From NCBI GenBank assembly GCA_013306675.1, contig JABLUY010000007.1:248001-312000 (forward strand): 64,000 nucleotides of DNA, given 5' to 3'. The translations under genes and the position numbers were made by a program. The notes under the pieces were generated by a model. The model saw nothing but the letters and a program-made list of their open reading frames with translations. It did not search any database and was not told the origin of the DNA. The stretch's first letter is position 1; every line of letters begins with the position of its first letter. Positions 43,101 through 54,420 of the stretch are shown here, piece after piece. This DNA is from Thraustochytrium sp. TN22. Its lineage: Eukaryota; Sar; Bigyra; Thraustochytrida; Thraustochytriidae.

Positions 43101-43443
43101 GCCCTCCTACGCCGCATCGCGTCTTCCTCCCGGTCGACCGGGAGATCTCGTGCATCGAACGTTTTCGTCGTCGCCACGACCCGATCCCACCGTGAACGCG
43201 AAGCCTTGCAACGCCTCGCACTGCACCCAGCGCCAAAGTACCCACCCATTGCGCCAAGCGTCGCGGGCATTTGCGCTTGTTATTGCGTGCCAGGCTGCGC
43301 GCGCAAGCTAAGCTCAGCGCAGCGTAGCGCAGCGCCACTCCTCCGCCTGCCGAGACCAGAGTCTCTGCGACGCATCGGCCGGACAGTCCTGCAGCCAACA
43401 GGCCCCGACGGGGCCAAGCGAAATTCCGCCCTCAAGCAGCTTG
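37146..43443. other. 6.3-kb gene-poor spacer
   Basis: No gene can be supported. It contains a 29-bp tandem repeat (37240-37400), two CAACTTGAAG-type sites (37507 exact; 37771 9/10), many CACTGGCA motifs (37600-41100), a CCATG pentanucleotide run (40592-40620), a GCCTC pentanucleotide region (41672-41790), CAGG tetranucleotide runs (38868-38900, 42120-42152) and CTAG runs (40216-40233, 40763-40779). Very long open frames on both strands over 40767-43311 (843 codons on +, 698 on -) are Arg/Ala/Pro-rich and follow from the absence of A/T-rich stop codons. Confidence 0.6.
37240..37400 (+). repeat. 29-bp tandem repeat downstream of LeuRS
   Basis: Unit CGCGCAGCCTCGCGGTGTCG followed by CACTGGCAA. 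Near-identical copies lie at 37292-37320, 37321-37349 and 37350-37378, with diverged copies on either side. It begins about 95 bp after the LeuRS stop. Confidence 0.85.
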
Positions 43444-45177
43444 ATGATGGTGAAGGAGGAGGAGCCCCGCTTGCACCGGGCAACACCATCGCCGCAAGAA
43501 CAGCTCGCCTCCGTGCTCGCTGCGGCCAACGCCAGCGTCAGTGCGTCCAAACGGCAGCAGCAGCAGCAGCAGACCGCGCCGCCCGCCCCAGTTGTGACTC
43601 TCAGGGCCGACATCAAGTCACACCTGGCGCCGGAGCCCTCGGCCGCGTCATCATCATCGTCATCATCATCATCATCGTCACCGGCCAAGAAGGATGAGTC
43701 GGCCGTGGCGGGTGGCAAGGAGGCCAAGGTCAGCGACAGTGCGGCCAAGCAGCTTCGCGCAAGCTCCAGCTCGGCCATGTCCACGTCCTCCACATCGTCC
43801 ACGGCGTCTGGCCGCCAGGGCCGCCAGACCGGCGCGAAGCGCGCGAGGCCTAGCTCGTGCACTAGCAAGTACCGTGGCGTGAGCTGGTTCAAGGCCAACA
43901 ACGTATGGAAGGCGCAAATCACCGTGAGCGGCAAGTACGAGTACTTGGGCTACTTTGAAAAGGAGACCGACGCCGCATGGGCTTACGACATTCGCGCTCT
44001 CCAGGTGCACGGCACTTACGCGCAGCTCAATTTCCCGGACCAGGTCGAGAAGCTGCGCGAGGACAGCCGCAACGACTGGATCTCCCGTCATAAGGCCAGC
44101 CAGGTGCTCAAGCGCGCGCGTCGCCGCATCAACGCCAAGGCCCAGTCATCCGCGGAGAATAGCCCAACCGGCAGTCCGCGTGGCGCCGCGCGTGCCGCTG
44201 CCTCCGGCCCGGTCGCCTCAGGTTTGCTGCTCCCTTCAGCGTCCACGTCGTCCTCCTCGTCAGCGTCCGGTCCCGGCGGTCCATCTCCTCTCGTCACGAC
44301 CGCGCCTGGACTCGGCTCCATCCATCCTGGCAGCAGCAGTAGCAGCAGTAGCAGCAGTAGCAGCTACGATGGCGCTGGCGTCTTGGGTGCCGGCGCAAAC
44401 CCTTTCGCGTCATTGAGTTTCCTGGGCAGTCTCGGGGGCCTGGGGATGTCGCCCAGCTCGCCGGCGCAGCAGCCATCGCCGTCGCTGCTGCAAATCTCGC
44501 CCGCAGCTGGCCTGCATATGCAGCCCAGGCTCGGCGCCGCTCCGCCGGCCCTCGACCTGCACAGCCTGCTTGGCGTCAGTCGCGTCTCACACACTAGCTC
44601 CCCCGCGAGCGGCGAGGCTCTTTCGCAGCAGCACGAGTTGCCCGGAGAGTCGCACAAGGCCCAAGCCGCGCTCCTCGCCTCGCATCTGCTGGAGATGCGC
44701 CGCCGCATGGCCCTGCAACGCATCCGCTATCTGCAGCTCGACGCCGAGACCGTCGCTCGTTTCGTCCCGGTCGACCCGTCGCTTGTCGCTCGCTTCCTCG
44801 ACCTGCGCGTGCAGCTTACGCCTTCGCAGGAGACCGACTTCCTCGACCGCATTCTCAGCGACTCGCTCGACAAAGTTCAGGCTGCCTCGCGTGGAATCCT
44901 GCTCGACCGCGTGCGCGCCATGGCGGCTACCCTCGTCGCCCAGCTCCAACTCGACCCGCAGACCGTCGTGCGCGGCGCCAACATCAACCTGCAGCAGTTT
45001 CTCCGCCTCATGCCTGAATCAAGCTCTCTCGCGCCAGGTGCACTCGCTGCGGAAAGCGACCTCCTGGCTGCTCTCCAGCAGCTTGTCGTCTATCTGGTAT
45101 CCATGCTGCAGGGCAATCAGCTCGGCAAGATCGCCGAGCTGCTCGTCCTCGCTGCTTCCCAGGCTGGCCTTCTTTGA
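43444..45177 (+). CDS. AP2/ERF-domain DNA-binding protein
   Basis: 577 residues from the ATG at 43444. One AP2 domain at about residues 141-200: SKYRGVSWFKANNVWKAQIT, then GKYEYLGYFEKETDAAWAYD and an end at ...GTYAQLNFP, with the expected YRGV and W residues for DNA contact and the WAYD helix motif. Flanks are Ser/Ala/Gln-rich low complexity; a His/Ser codon run lies at 43651-43680. The C-terminal 200 residues are less biased, with predicted helices (LLASHLLEMRRRMALQRIRYLQ), and may be a dimer or partner domain. AP2 regulators occur in plants, apicomplexans and some stramenopiles; the targets here are unknown. The stop is followed within 20 bp by a long CAG tract. Confidence 0.88.
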   Translation: MMVKEEEPRLHRATPSPQEQLASVLAAANASVSASKRQQQQQQTAPPAPVVTLRADIKSHLAPEPSAASSSSSSSSSSSPAKKDESAVAGGKEAKVSDSAAKQLRASSSSAMSTSSTSSTASGRQGRQTGAKRARPSSCTSKYRGVSWFKANNVWKAQITVSGKYEYLGYFEKETDAAWAYDIRALQVHGTYAQLNFPDQVEKLREDSRNDWISRHKASQVLKRARRRINAKAQSSAENSPTGSPRGAARAAASGPVASGLLLPSASTSSSSSASGPGGPSPLVTTAPGLGSIHPGSSSSSSSSSSSYDGAGVLGAGANPFASLSFLGSLGGLGMSPSSPAQQPSPSLLQISPAAGLHMQPRLGAAPPALDLHSLLGVSRVSHTSSPASGEALSQQHELPGESHKAQAALLASHLLEMRRRMALQRIRYLQLDAETVARFVPVDPSLVARFLDLRVQLTPSQETDFLDRILSDSLDKVQAASRGILLDRVRAMAATLVAQLQLDPQTVVRGANINLQQFLRLMPESSSLAPGALAAESDLLAALQQLVVYLVSMLQGNQLGKIAELLVLAASQAGLL

Positions 45178-45198
45178 TGTCGCCGAGCTGGAGCAGCC

Positions 45199-45299
<101 letters not shown>

Positions 45300-47159
45300 A
45301 AAGAAAGCGACGGCGCGATGAAGGCCTGACCGTGACGACGAAGGAGGCCTGATGGCGGACTACAAAGGCGAGAACCGACGTCGATGGAGAGACCCTCTTC
45401 TACCAAGCAAACCCGCGATCTCTCTATCCCTTTTTGCTGCGTCATCAAGTTTTGGCGCTCTCCACCCCCTTTTGCTTCTCCTCGACCTGCTAGCGCGAGG
45501 GAGCAAGCGCGCCTTGCTGGGCCGTCACGGCACCGCCAGTAAGGCTTCACTGACAGTCAGTAGAATGCTAGCCACTATACTAACACAAGACGTAGGATGG
45601 AAGACAGTATTTGTTCGAACTCTCTGACGTGAGACCCTTCAACAAAGGAGTAAGTCTCCGCGAAGCGAATTTCCTTCTGCAGGCTGCAGCGAAGTCTTCG
45701 CGCTCCTCGCCATACTCGCAAGCAAGGCTTCTTCCTAAGGCGAAGCCCCAACGCTTGCGCTGTTTTGGCGATTAGCTAGAGTATGCATGCTCGCATGCTC
45801 GGCGTGCTCGTGCTCGCAGTGCTTGTTGCTCAGGTACTGGCGAACAGTGCAAACAACCCAAGCCTCCAAGCAAGCACACAGGACGTGACCATGCGTGACC
45901 CGGCGCTGCCCCTACTTGAAGGCAGCGTCTGCTAGTCTGGGGAATGACAAGAGCACGCAAGCAGGCGACACGAGTGTCGTGCGGCGTTCGCCAGCCGCTG
46001 GCCACGCAATTTTACCGCGAAGCTGGTCCGAGCGGAGCCTGGAATGAAGCTCCGCTCCAGGTGCTTTGGCCAACGCGCGGCGGAGAATAAGCCATCCGCC
46101 AACTTGCTTGCGCCACACCAGCCACTAGCCCCTGCGCTCTCGTGCTCGACGAACGCGAGCTTCCCTCGTGCAGTGCGCCGCCGCCAGCTCGACGCGCCGC
46201 CGGGGCGCTCTCTGGCCCTCTGGGCGCCTCTGGCCCGTACTAAATCTCGTGCCACTCGCACTTCGGGCGCGTACGTTGGTCGCGCTGCGGCCGTGACGTT
46301 CGGACAAACTTCCGTGGGGCCCGAGTCAAGTGACAGTGCCAGTGCGCGTAGCGACGGCGGCGCTGCCGGCTCAGGTGGCGATCGAGCTGGCGGGCCATTC
46401 CCCGTGCTGCATGGAGCATCACGCGCGCGCAGACGATGTCACGCTAGCGTTTGTCGCTCCGGGCCGGAGGTCCCGTCCCGGATCCAGCGTCGAGGCGAAT
46501 CCGGGATCGATGGATCATCGTCGTACGGGTAAGCGAGACGGCGCGCCGAGGACCCCTGTAGAAGTGTCCTAGGCTACTTAACGTTACTGCTAGCTAGCTA
46601 TCTCTACTGACAGCTGCAGACTGAACAGTGCCACTGGCAGAGAGACGCAGCGAAAGTGAGGGGGCGGCGACCTGGGGGGGGCGACCACCCGGACCGTGTC
46701 GAGCCCGCGGACCAGGGTCTGTGTTCTTGCCGAGTGCCACCACCAGCGGCAGTGCTTCACGCCGCGTCCGTGCAGCCAGGCGAACCTTGGCCGCCAAGCG
46801 AGAGCAGCGACCCGCGCGGCGCGTGCTCGCGCTGCCTCGCGCGTGGCCGCGCGTGCTCGTTGCCTTGCTGATCAGCAGCAGGAACACTGAACGCAAAGGA
46901 CAGATTGAGAAGTACTGGTGGCTGCGGCAAGGGTCCTCGCCAGATCCTCCAAACTGGAGGAACAAGGATTCCGGGCCTCAGCCAGATCACGCGGGCACTC
47001 GGCACTGTGACGTGGCACCGATGAGCGCGTCGCGTCGCATGATCGTTCACGTGCGGGAAAATGTCGTCACCTTTTCAGCACGACAGGCTGCTGCAACGGG
47101 TACTTTCAAGGCAATTCACAGCCGTCCCGGCAGTGTGGCACTGTTCACGGTAGACAGAC

Positions 47160-47545
47160 GAGCTGGTCCTCGACGCACGACGTGCAGACATCTGCGGCCA
47201 GGAGAGCGACGTGCGTCAGCTTTTCAGACGAGGACCAACCGAAGCGTTCACGCGTGCGCAATCTCAACAGAGGCGCCTCCCTCTTCGAGACGTGTCTTGT
47301 CCCAGGCTGCTGCTGCTGCTTTTGCTGCGAGCGATTACCGCAATCGACTCCTATCGCAGCTGGTCCTCGACGCACCGACGTGCAGACCTTTGCGGTTAGG
47401 AGAGCGACGTGTCAGCTTTTCAGACCAGGACCAACCGAAGCGATCACCTGCCTGTTTTCGCGTGCGCAATCTCGACAGATCAGGACGTGTCTTGTCCCAG
47501 GCCGCTGCTGCTGCTTTTGCTGCGAGCGATTACCGCAATATTGCA
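47160..47545 (+). repeat. Imperfect direct duplication, about 198-bp period
   Basis: AGCTGGTCCTCGACGCAC at 47161 recurs near 47358, and the following 180 bp correspond through GCGAGCGATTACCGCAAT at the end of each copy (about 47325-47345 and 47522-47540). The copies differ by small indels and substitutions. No coding sense found. Confidence 0.8.
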
Positions 47546-48667
47546 TAGTCAAGGTCCCGGCCGCTGCAGGTCGGCAGTTGTGGAAGGAATCAAAAGCTTC
47601 GCAACTTTTGCGGAGCGGCTGCTTGCGGCGCGCGCCCAACTTGTCGCAGGGTCCTCGAGTGCGCAGGGAAAGGTCCCCGGCCGCGGCGCCGCCTGACAAA
47701 GGCGTGCGACGCTCCTCGGCGCTGTCGCCGCGGATATCGATGTCACGTATACCTCTGCGTAGTGCTGGCTGGTCGGGGCTGCCTGCAGTGTGGCCTCGCT
47801 TGCCAAACTTCGGGCCCACCAGGCCACTGGGAGGACCAGGCACTGGGCACGAGACGGAGTCCCCGCTCGCAGCAATAGGCGGCACGACATCAACGCCACC
47901 AGGTGGTGCTGGCGACGGCCTCTCGCCCAACACGTGCATACATTTGCGCTCCAGGCAACGGCGGCTCCGCGCTACCGCCGTTTTCGCCGGCTCCGAAATT
48001 GCCATGCAGCCAGCCGGCCGGCCCGACTCTGACCGCCGCGCCGCGCCTGGCCATGGTGCTGGGTGCGTGGCGCCTTCTTCCACACCTAGCTCAAGCTAGA
48101 GCTTGCTGCGAGCGGGCCGCCGGCCGGGGCGGCTCATGAGGCTGCCATCGCCAGGTTGGTTGGACGGCGCGCCGTGCGTGCGGCCCAAAGCTCCCCAGTG
48201 TCATGCTCATTGGTTACCGTGCTGCGATTTCAATCCGCGCGCACACGTACCCCCTCCGAGTCGGCTCCGAGTCGGGCGGCCCGCCTGACCGGCTCGGCCC
48301 ACAACCGTGACCATACCCCCCGGATCTTGCTCTTCCGGGCGGCGCGGCACCGTGGCGGAGCCTTCAATCTACCTCCCACCAAGGCCACAGCCAGACCGAT
48401 CTGCGGGGAGGCCGGGTCTGTGGTGGGCGCTGGCTCGCAAAGATATGCGCAAGTCGCCGCTCAGTCGTGCGCGGGAAACGACGCGGTCGCTCGCAGGCGG
48501 CCGGGCCGAGCCAGCGCGGGGCGGCCGCGGCGATGAACAAGAGTACGCCTGCGGCAGCCCATGGTGACGGCGTGGGGTTGGCCGCAAACGGCCGCGGCGC
48601 AGCGCGGTGGCGATGGCAGCGAGTGGGCCTGAAAGGTGTTGACAGGGAGGATTGGTAGGTGGGGGGG

Positions 48668-48689
48668 GGGTCCCCTTCGGGGGGGACCC
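48668..48689. repeat. G/C-rich hairpin in spacer
   Basis: GGGTCCCC and GGGGACCC form a perfect 8-bp stem around a 6-base loop (TTCGGG), preceded by a run of G. Purpose unknown; could be a transcription-end or fold-back structure. Confidence 0.6.
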
Positions 48690-51600
48690 ACTAACACGCA
48701 GAGGCAACCCGGTTGTCCCAGGGCCCAGCGCGAGTGTGCCAAAGCCAAGGTCAAGCAAAGTCAGATTCCTGGATAGCGTGGCAGAGTTCATCCGGAAACT
48801 AACAGCCAGAGCGATGCGCAGCGATGCGCAGCGATGCGAAGCAGGTGGCACGAAACGACGCGTTGCAAGAGGCGAGGCCAGGCGGCACGGCACGTGCGTG
48901 CGTCGTCGGCCGGGCGCTGCGATTGTCGTCCGTCGTGGTCGCTGCAACCACTGGCTTTGGCCCAGAGCCCGCCACGGAGCGGCTCCGCTTGGTTGGTTGC
49001 TGGGTACGCGCGGCAGGCTCAAGCCAGGTGTCCAGGCACCCAGGGCCGAGCTTGCTCTAGCTAGAGACGCGACGTGTCAGAATTGTGGAAGGCACCCTGC
49101 GGGCGCCTGCGCCTGCGGCGGCTTGCGCTTGTTCGTTTGCTCACTTGGCTTGCCTGGCGAGTATCCCTTGTAAGTTGTTAGTGGCGGGCGTTTCTGGAGG
49201 AGGGCTGCAAGGCCACACCGCTCACCGTCGCGCGCGCTGGTAACGAATCCTCCAATGGCTAACAATTCTTGCAGGTGTGCAGCTTTTACGGCTCGCACGC
49301 TGCTGCGCTTGGCCGGGGCCGCCCCCGCCTCTGCCGCCGATTCCTCGACGTTGCGAGCCGTCCTAAGAGAAGCAGACAAGTTCCCTGCCACCGGTGCGCC
49401 ACGGCCCTGCCAGCAGCCCATCGGTGGCCCGTGTTGGCGCCGGCTGCGGCCCACGTGACGAAGTCGGCAAGCGGAGCCTCTCTCTCTTTTGTCCCTTGTG
49501 CGTCGTGGCCGGCACGTCGTGGCAATCCAGCCCGTCGCTGCGCTCTCTGCCATCTTGCTGCGGCGCCCCCGGGCGTGCGCCTTGGGCCGTCCAGGTGCGG
49601 CCGTCCAGCGCGCCCGCCGCACCGCGCTCGGGCGCTCGCCGCCTGCCGCCGGCGCTCGCGGGCGGCCCTGCGCCACTGCGAGTCGCTGTTCGCTTCGCGT
49701 CTCGCCGTGGCGCCGAGCGCGGCCTTTTCACGTGCCGGGCCAGGCTGCAAGCGCTGCGCCACGGCCTCGCTTGCGTCTGCGGGGGGGAGCGAGCGCGAGT
49801 GCGAGCGCGTGCACGCATGGACTGCTTTTCATTATAATTTCCTGGTAGTGGGCCCACAGCGTCGTCGCTGCTGGCGGCAGGCGGCTGGACGGCAACTTGA
49901 AGACGGCAAGAAGAAGGGCGGCTGGGGACACCGGTTGGCTGCAGCAGGGCCCCCTGCCCGGCTTGGCTCGGCTCGGCTCGGCTCGGCTCGGCTCGGCTCG
50001 GCAGGGCTGAGACACTCCGACTCCGAGGCGGCCCGGAGGCAGCGATCATTGGCGAGGGCCGCAGGCTGCGAGCGCAGCTTGGGCGCAAGCCGCACGCGCT
50101 GCTGCAGCCGTGCAGTGCAAACAGTGATTGCGGGAGACGCCACGGTTTTCCGGGGCTTGTCGTGCAGGCAAGGCAAATCAACACTAGCGATCCGCCGGCC
50201 GGAAGCACTCAAGTAGCACGCGCGGCGGCGCTTATCGCAACGCGGCTGGATCTGGGCTGGGGAAGCAGCGGCACCGTGACGGCCCCTCCACGCCAACCCA
50301 GGCTCGCGACGCAGGACCGCTCGCGACGCAACGGGGTGCGACGCGGCGCAACGCGACGCAGCGCGGCGCGGCGCGGCGCGACGCGACGCGACGCGACGCG
50401 ACTCGACGCGACTCGACGCGGGAGAGCGCCAGCTAGAGGACGCGACGCGCGATGCTTGCTTGCCACGCCTGCGTGCGGCAGCCTACCTGCCGCCACGAGC
50501 GCGCTCGCCTTGCTCGGCTCACTGCCAACCCGAGCCGCACGGCTCGCGAGCGAGCTCGCTTCACGCCACCACACATTGGCAGCCGCCAGCTGCCGCTTCC
50601 TTCAAGTTGGCGCTGCGGCTGGGCCGCTGGCAGCCTGCCGCCGCCACTTCCCGGGCCGGGCCGGCTGCTGCTGGCTGGCCGCCACTGGCGGTGAGGCGAG
50701 CTTGGGTGGCACGCGACGCGGCTCTCGACCAGCGGCACCAAGGCTGTCGTCTCCAGCGTACGGCCCGGGGCCTGGGGCCGCCTGGTGGCCAAGGCAGGTC
50801 GGGTCGACTAGAGAGGCGCGGACGACGCACGGCAGCTTGTGCGAGCAAGCAAGGGGCGCGCCATCGCGTTGCAGTTCGCAAGGCTTGCAGCGGGGCAGCG
50901 ACGCGCGAGCGGCAGGGCGCATGTCGCATGTCACGGAAAAGCGAAGACGCGCGCGGCACCTTGCCGAGGCGCTGGGTTCGTCGAGGGCCCGCGTGCGTGC
51001 CTCCTCCGAGTCCAAGACCCCGAGGCCAGGCCGAGGAGGCGTGCAGGCAGTGACAGGTGCCGGGCCGCCGGAAGGTCCCACGCTTCTCCAGCCTACGCGC
51101 GCGCTGGAGGCGAGCGCAATCCGCCCAGCGCGGGCGATCCAGTCCAGGCCTTGCTTGGCTTATGATCATGTCCGCACATGAGTGTGCGAGCCAGTGCAGG
51201 CCGCCGCGTGTCGCTGATCAGCGCAGACCGCACCGCCTCACCAATTGGCCCCACTCATCTTCCGCGCTGTGGAAGCAAAGCAAAGCATGAGCCAACCAGG
51301 CCTGCGATTGCTTGCTGGCCCAGCAAACTCGAATCCTCAGCGGCGGTGGCGGCAGCAGAGGCGGCGCAGGTCAGAGCGCAGCAAACCCCCAACCACAAAC
51401 ACTGTACTGCAGCGACCTCGTTGCGAGCTGGAGCTAGCTAGAGCAGTAACGACGCTAGCGGCGACGACAAGCAGCAGCGGCGGCGGCGGCGGCGGCTGCA
51501 GCAGTAGAAGCAGCAGCAGCGACGGCAGCGGCAACAGCAGCGCGAGCACAGGCGCCGCGCAGCCAACCGCTGCAGCGTCTGCGCGTCGTGATATCGAAGT

Positions 51601-52009
51601 CACCGCAGAAAGGCCACTTCAGTCGGCACTAGCGCTGTGGGGGCCATCTACGGAGCCTGGCTGGGCATTGCGACAACAAGCCAGCAGGACACGCGACACA
51701 CACCCCGCGTGCTGGCGAGACGGCCCAGCGCGGAGCGGGCCGTGAGCGAGTGCGGCACGCGACGCTACAGCCTGAGGTACTCACGGCCTGCGGCCAACGG
51801 CGGCGGGCGCCTTTTCCCAACCGGCCCAGCGGGAAAGCTACCCCGAGCTAAAGGCCCAGCTTGTGACTGGGCAACCAACCGTCCGTGACGGGTACCCAAG
51901 GCGACTCACAGGCCGGCCGGCCGCCAGCGTGTGGCTCACTTCACCGTCAGGCAAACCGCGATTCGTAGCAGCGCCAGCGGTGTGAGCAGAGGACGGCTGG
52001 TACGCGACG

Positions 52010-53677
52010 ATGGACGGCGTGGACGAGATGCCGCTCTGGCTGGAGAGCTTTCCCTTTGACGACGCGGAGCACGAGGATGCCTACGAGGATGCCGAGGGGC
52101 ACGGGATGAGCACTCCGTCGGACGCCAGCATGACCTGGTCCTGCGAGCCCGCCGAGGGCGACTGCGCGGCCAAGATGAGCGATCTCGATGCCGAGATGCC
52201 CGCCGCCGTGGCTTCCGCTTTCCAGGACCTGGACTTGTGCTTCACGAACCCGGACGAAGAAGGCGACGAGGAGAACGAAAGCGGCACGCCCACCGACACC
52301 ACCACCACCACCACCACCACCACCAACACCACCACCACCACTGCGCGCAAGGTCCGCGCTAAGCCAGCGCCACTTGAGATGCCTGAACCGCTTCCGCTCG
52401 GCGTCGAGACTGCCGCGAGTGACGGGCAGGAGGCTGGCGCCGCGGACCAGCAGCAGCACCAGCACCAGCAGCACCAGCAGCACCAGCAGCACCACCAAGG
52501 CCAGCAGCCGCGCCAACAGCAAGGCCAGCAGCTGCATCATGAAGCCAGCCCCAAGCTGCGCAAGCACGCTTCGCAGCCGCAGCCGCAGCTTGCATGGGAC
52601 GCGCCCACCTACAGTGCCGGCGCACCGCCCACGCCGCAGGAGTGCAGCCCGATGCACATGCACACAGCCGCCATGGGTCCGCTCGCCGGTTTCCCACCGT
52701 CCTTGGGCGGCCTCGTCCCGGCCACCGCCGGCGCCGACCCATCCCAGGTGGAGGCCAACCTCAAGCTGCAGGAGCACCAGCTCCTCGCGCTCTACCGCGA
52801 GGTGCAGTTCGCGCGCCAGGCCCTCCATCTCCAGGTGCAGCAGGAGCACGTGCGCCGCATGCACGGTGTCGCCGCCCTGCCGCACCCGGTCCCCTCGCCC
52901 GCACACCACGCCATGCAGCGCACCATGTCCTCGGACGCCATCCCACCGCCACCGCCGCCTGTGCAGCCGCGCACGCCGACGCTTCATCGCGCCAACTCCG
53001 ATGGCCGCATCAGCGTTAAGCGCCCGCTCCCGGACGCCACCGCTGTCACTGCTGCGTCCCGCTCCTCGTCACCCTTGGACCATGGGCCGGCGGGCTTCAG
53101 CCCCAAGGGCGACGCCGTCAAGCGCTTTGCCAGCCTGGGCGACGACGACGCGCCCGCCTGCCGCCTCACCTCGCACAACTCGGCCCCGGACCTTTCGGAC
53201 TCCCATGTGCTGCGTGTCACCAAGGCGAATCGTCGCTCCGTCTGCGAGTTTTGCCTGCGCAAATTTGACCATCTGGACGCGCTGCACAAGCACCGCCAGC
53301 AGCACATCATTGGCGAGAACAGCTTCACCTGTGTGCACCCGGGATGCGACAAGGTCTACTCCACTGGCGAAGGTCTCCGCCTTCACGTGCGTAACGTTCA
53401 CCTCGAGGCCAAGGTCTGGCACTGCGGCGCCAAGGACTGCGGCCGCTCCTACGTGCGCCAGTCGGACCTGCGCATGCACATTTTGCGCATCCATGCGGAC
53501 AAGCGCCCCTACCCTTGCGTCTTGCCCACCTGCAAGAAGTCTTTTGCCTGCCACTCCGAGCTGCGCCGGCACGTCAGCTCCTGCCACAAGATGGACTGCC
53601 CCAAGACCATCGAGTTCCACCCGAAGCCTGGCGACCACCACGACTTTGTCAAGCGTCTCATGCAGAAAGTTGAGTGA
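52010..53677 (+). CDS. C2H2 zinc-finger protein, four fingers
   Basis: 555 residues, start ATG 52010. The N terminus is acidic (WLESFPFDDAEHEDAYEDAEG), then there are Thr and Gln/His runs (52300-52340 and 52455-52500). A Pro-rich middle includes SPAHHAMQRTMSSD. Four fingers lie at about residues 408-527: CEFCLRKF...HKHRQQH; CVHPGCDKVY...LHVRNVH; CGAKDCGRSY...MHILRIH; CVLPTCKKSF...RHVSSCH. The tandem array with TFIIIA-like C-x4-C spacing in fingers 2-4 indicates DNA binding. The ending EFHPKPGDHHDFVKRLMQKVE is short. It is likely a nuclear transcription factor; targets are unknown. Confidence 0.87.
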   Translation: MDGVDEMPLWLESFPFDDAEHEDAYEDAEGHGMSTPSDASMTWSCEPAEGDCAAKMSDLDAEMPAAVASAFQDLDLCFTNPDEEGDEENESGTPTDTTTTTTTTTNTTTTTARKVRAKPAPLEMPEPLPLGVETAASDGQEAGAADQQQHQHQQHQQHQQHHQGQQPRQQQGQQLHHEASPKLRKHASQPQPQLAWDAPTYSAGAPPTPQECSPMHMHTAAMGPLAGFPPSLGGLVPATAGADPSQVEANLKLQEHQLLALYREVQFARQALHLQVQQEHVRRMHGVAALPHPVPSPAHHAMQRTMSSDAIPPPPPPVQPRTPTLHRANSDGRISVKRPLPDATAVTAASRSSSPLDHGPAGFSPKGDAVKRFASLGDDDAPACRLTSHNSAPDLSDSHVLRVTKANRRSVCEFCLRKFDHLDALHKHRQQHIIGENSFTCVHPGCDKVYSTGEGLRLHVRNVHLEAKVWHCGAKDCGRSYVRQSDLRMHILRIHADKRPYPCVLPTCKKSFACHSELRRHVSSCHKMDCPKTIEFHPKPGDHHDFVKRLMQKVE

Positions 53678-54084
53678 TGAGCAGCGAGCGAGGAAGAGAG
53701 AGAAGGAATCATCGAGCCTTTCTAGGCTCTGCGCTGCTGTCTATCTGTGCCCGCCCGTGCGTCACGCTCGTTCTGACCTTACTTTTTCTGACCTTTGTTG
53801 TTCAATACGTTCGTCTCTTTGCTTCTTTTGGACCTCACAAAGTTTTCTTGCTCGTGCTGTCGCGCCGCGCCTCTCTTTCACATGCCTGAGGCCAAAGGCC
53901 CTATGCGCTAAAAGGGTCTCATGCTCGACTGACAGATCCGAAACGCCAAGGCGTGCCAAGAGCGCGGGCTCGACGGGGCGCCGCGTCAACATGAGCTTGA
54001 CACGTTATTAGTAAGAGACTCGCGGCGATGTGCAGTCAAGCCACAGGTCAGAGGGACGAAAGATCAGTGAAGTCGCCAGATGGA
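53678..54084. other. Intergenic, 3' region of the zinc-finger gene
   Basis: T-rich by local standards (53770-53850), consistent with a 3' UTR; no gene seen. Confidence 0.4.
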
Positions 54085-54167
54085 CTACTGCACGGGCGGC
54101 CGTCGCATGCCGCTGCTCGTCATCCGGCGCGCGATACGCGCGAGGAGCTCGTGGCGGCTGCTCGGCC

Positions 54168-54215
<48 letters not shown>

Positions 54216-54420
54216 GCTGCAGATGGTGATCCTGCGGGATCTTGTCTGCCATCATGACGGACTTGCATGCGCTGGCCTTACGCGAGCCCGCGCCCACGGA
54301 AAGGGCCTTGCTGCGGTGCGTCCCGCCACATCGCATCGAGCCTTGCTGGTACTGGTGCTGCTGATGCTGATGCTTGTGCGCGAGTGCCTTCATGGCGGGC
54401 TTCGCGTTGAGGTTCTGCAT
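54085..54420 (-). CDS. Possible small polyQ protein
   Basis: Candidate 111-residue product from the ATG at 54420 (MQNLNAKPAMKALAHKHQHQ). It has a His/Gln-rich start, a middle MMADKIPQDHHLQRQ, a run of about 16 Gln (54172-54221 on the + strand as CTG repeats) and an end SSRHELLARIARRMTSSGM. The frame stays open upstream to about 54495 without another ATG, so a 5' exon is possible. Codon use outside the repeat looks protein-like on this strand, but nothing identifies a family, and the opposite strand is also open. Confidence 0.35.

Noticed and set aside
40780-43311. 843-codon + strand frame as a gene
   Set aside because: Composition is Arg/Ala/Ser/Pro-rich with simple repeats, no domain is visible, and the opposite strand is equally open. 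Best explained by GC content.
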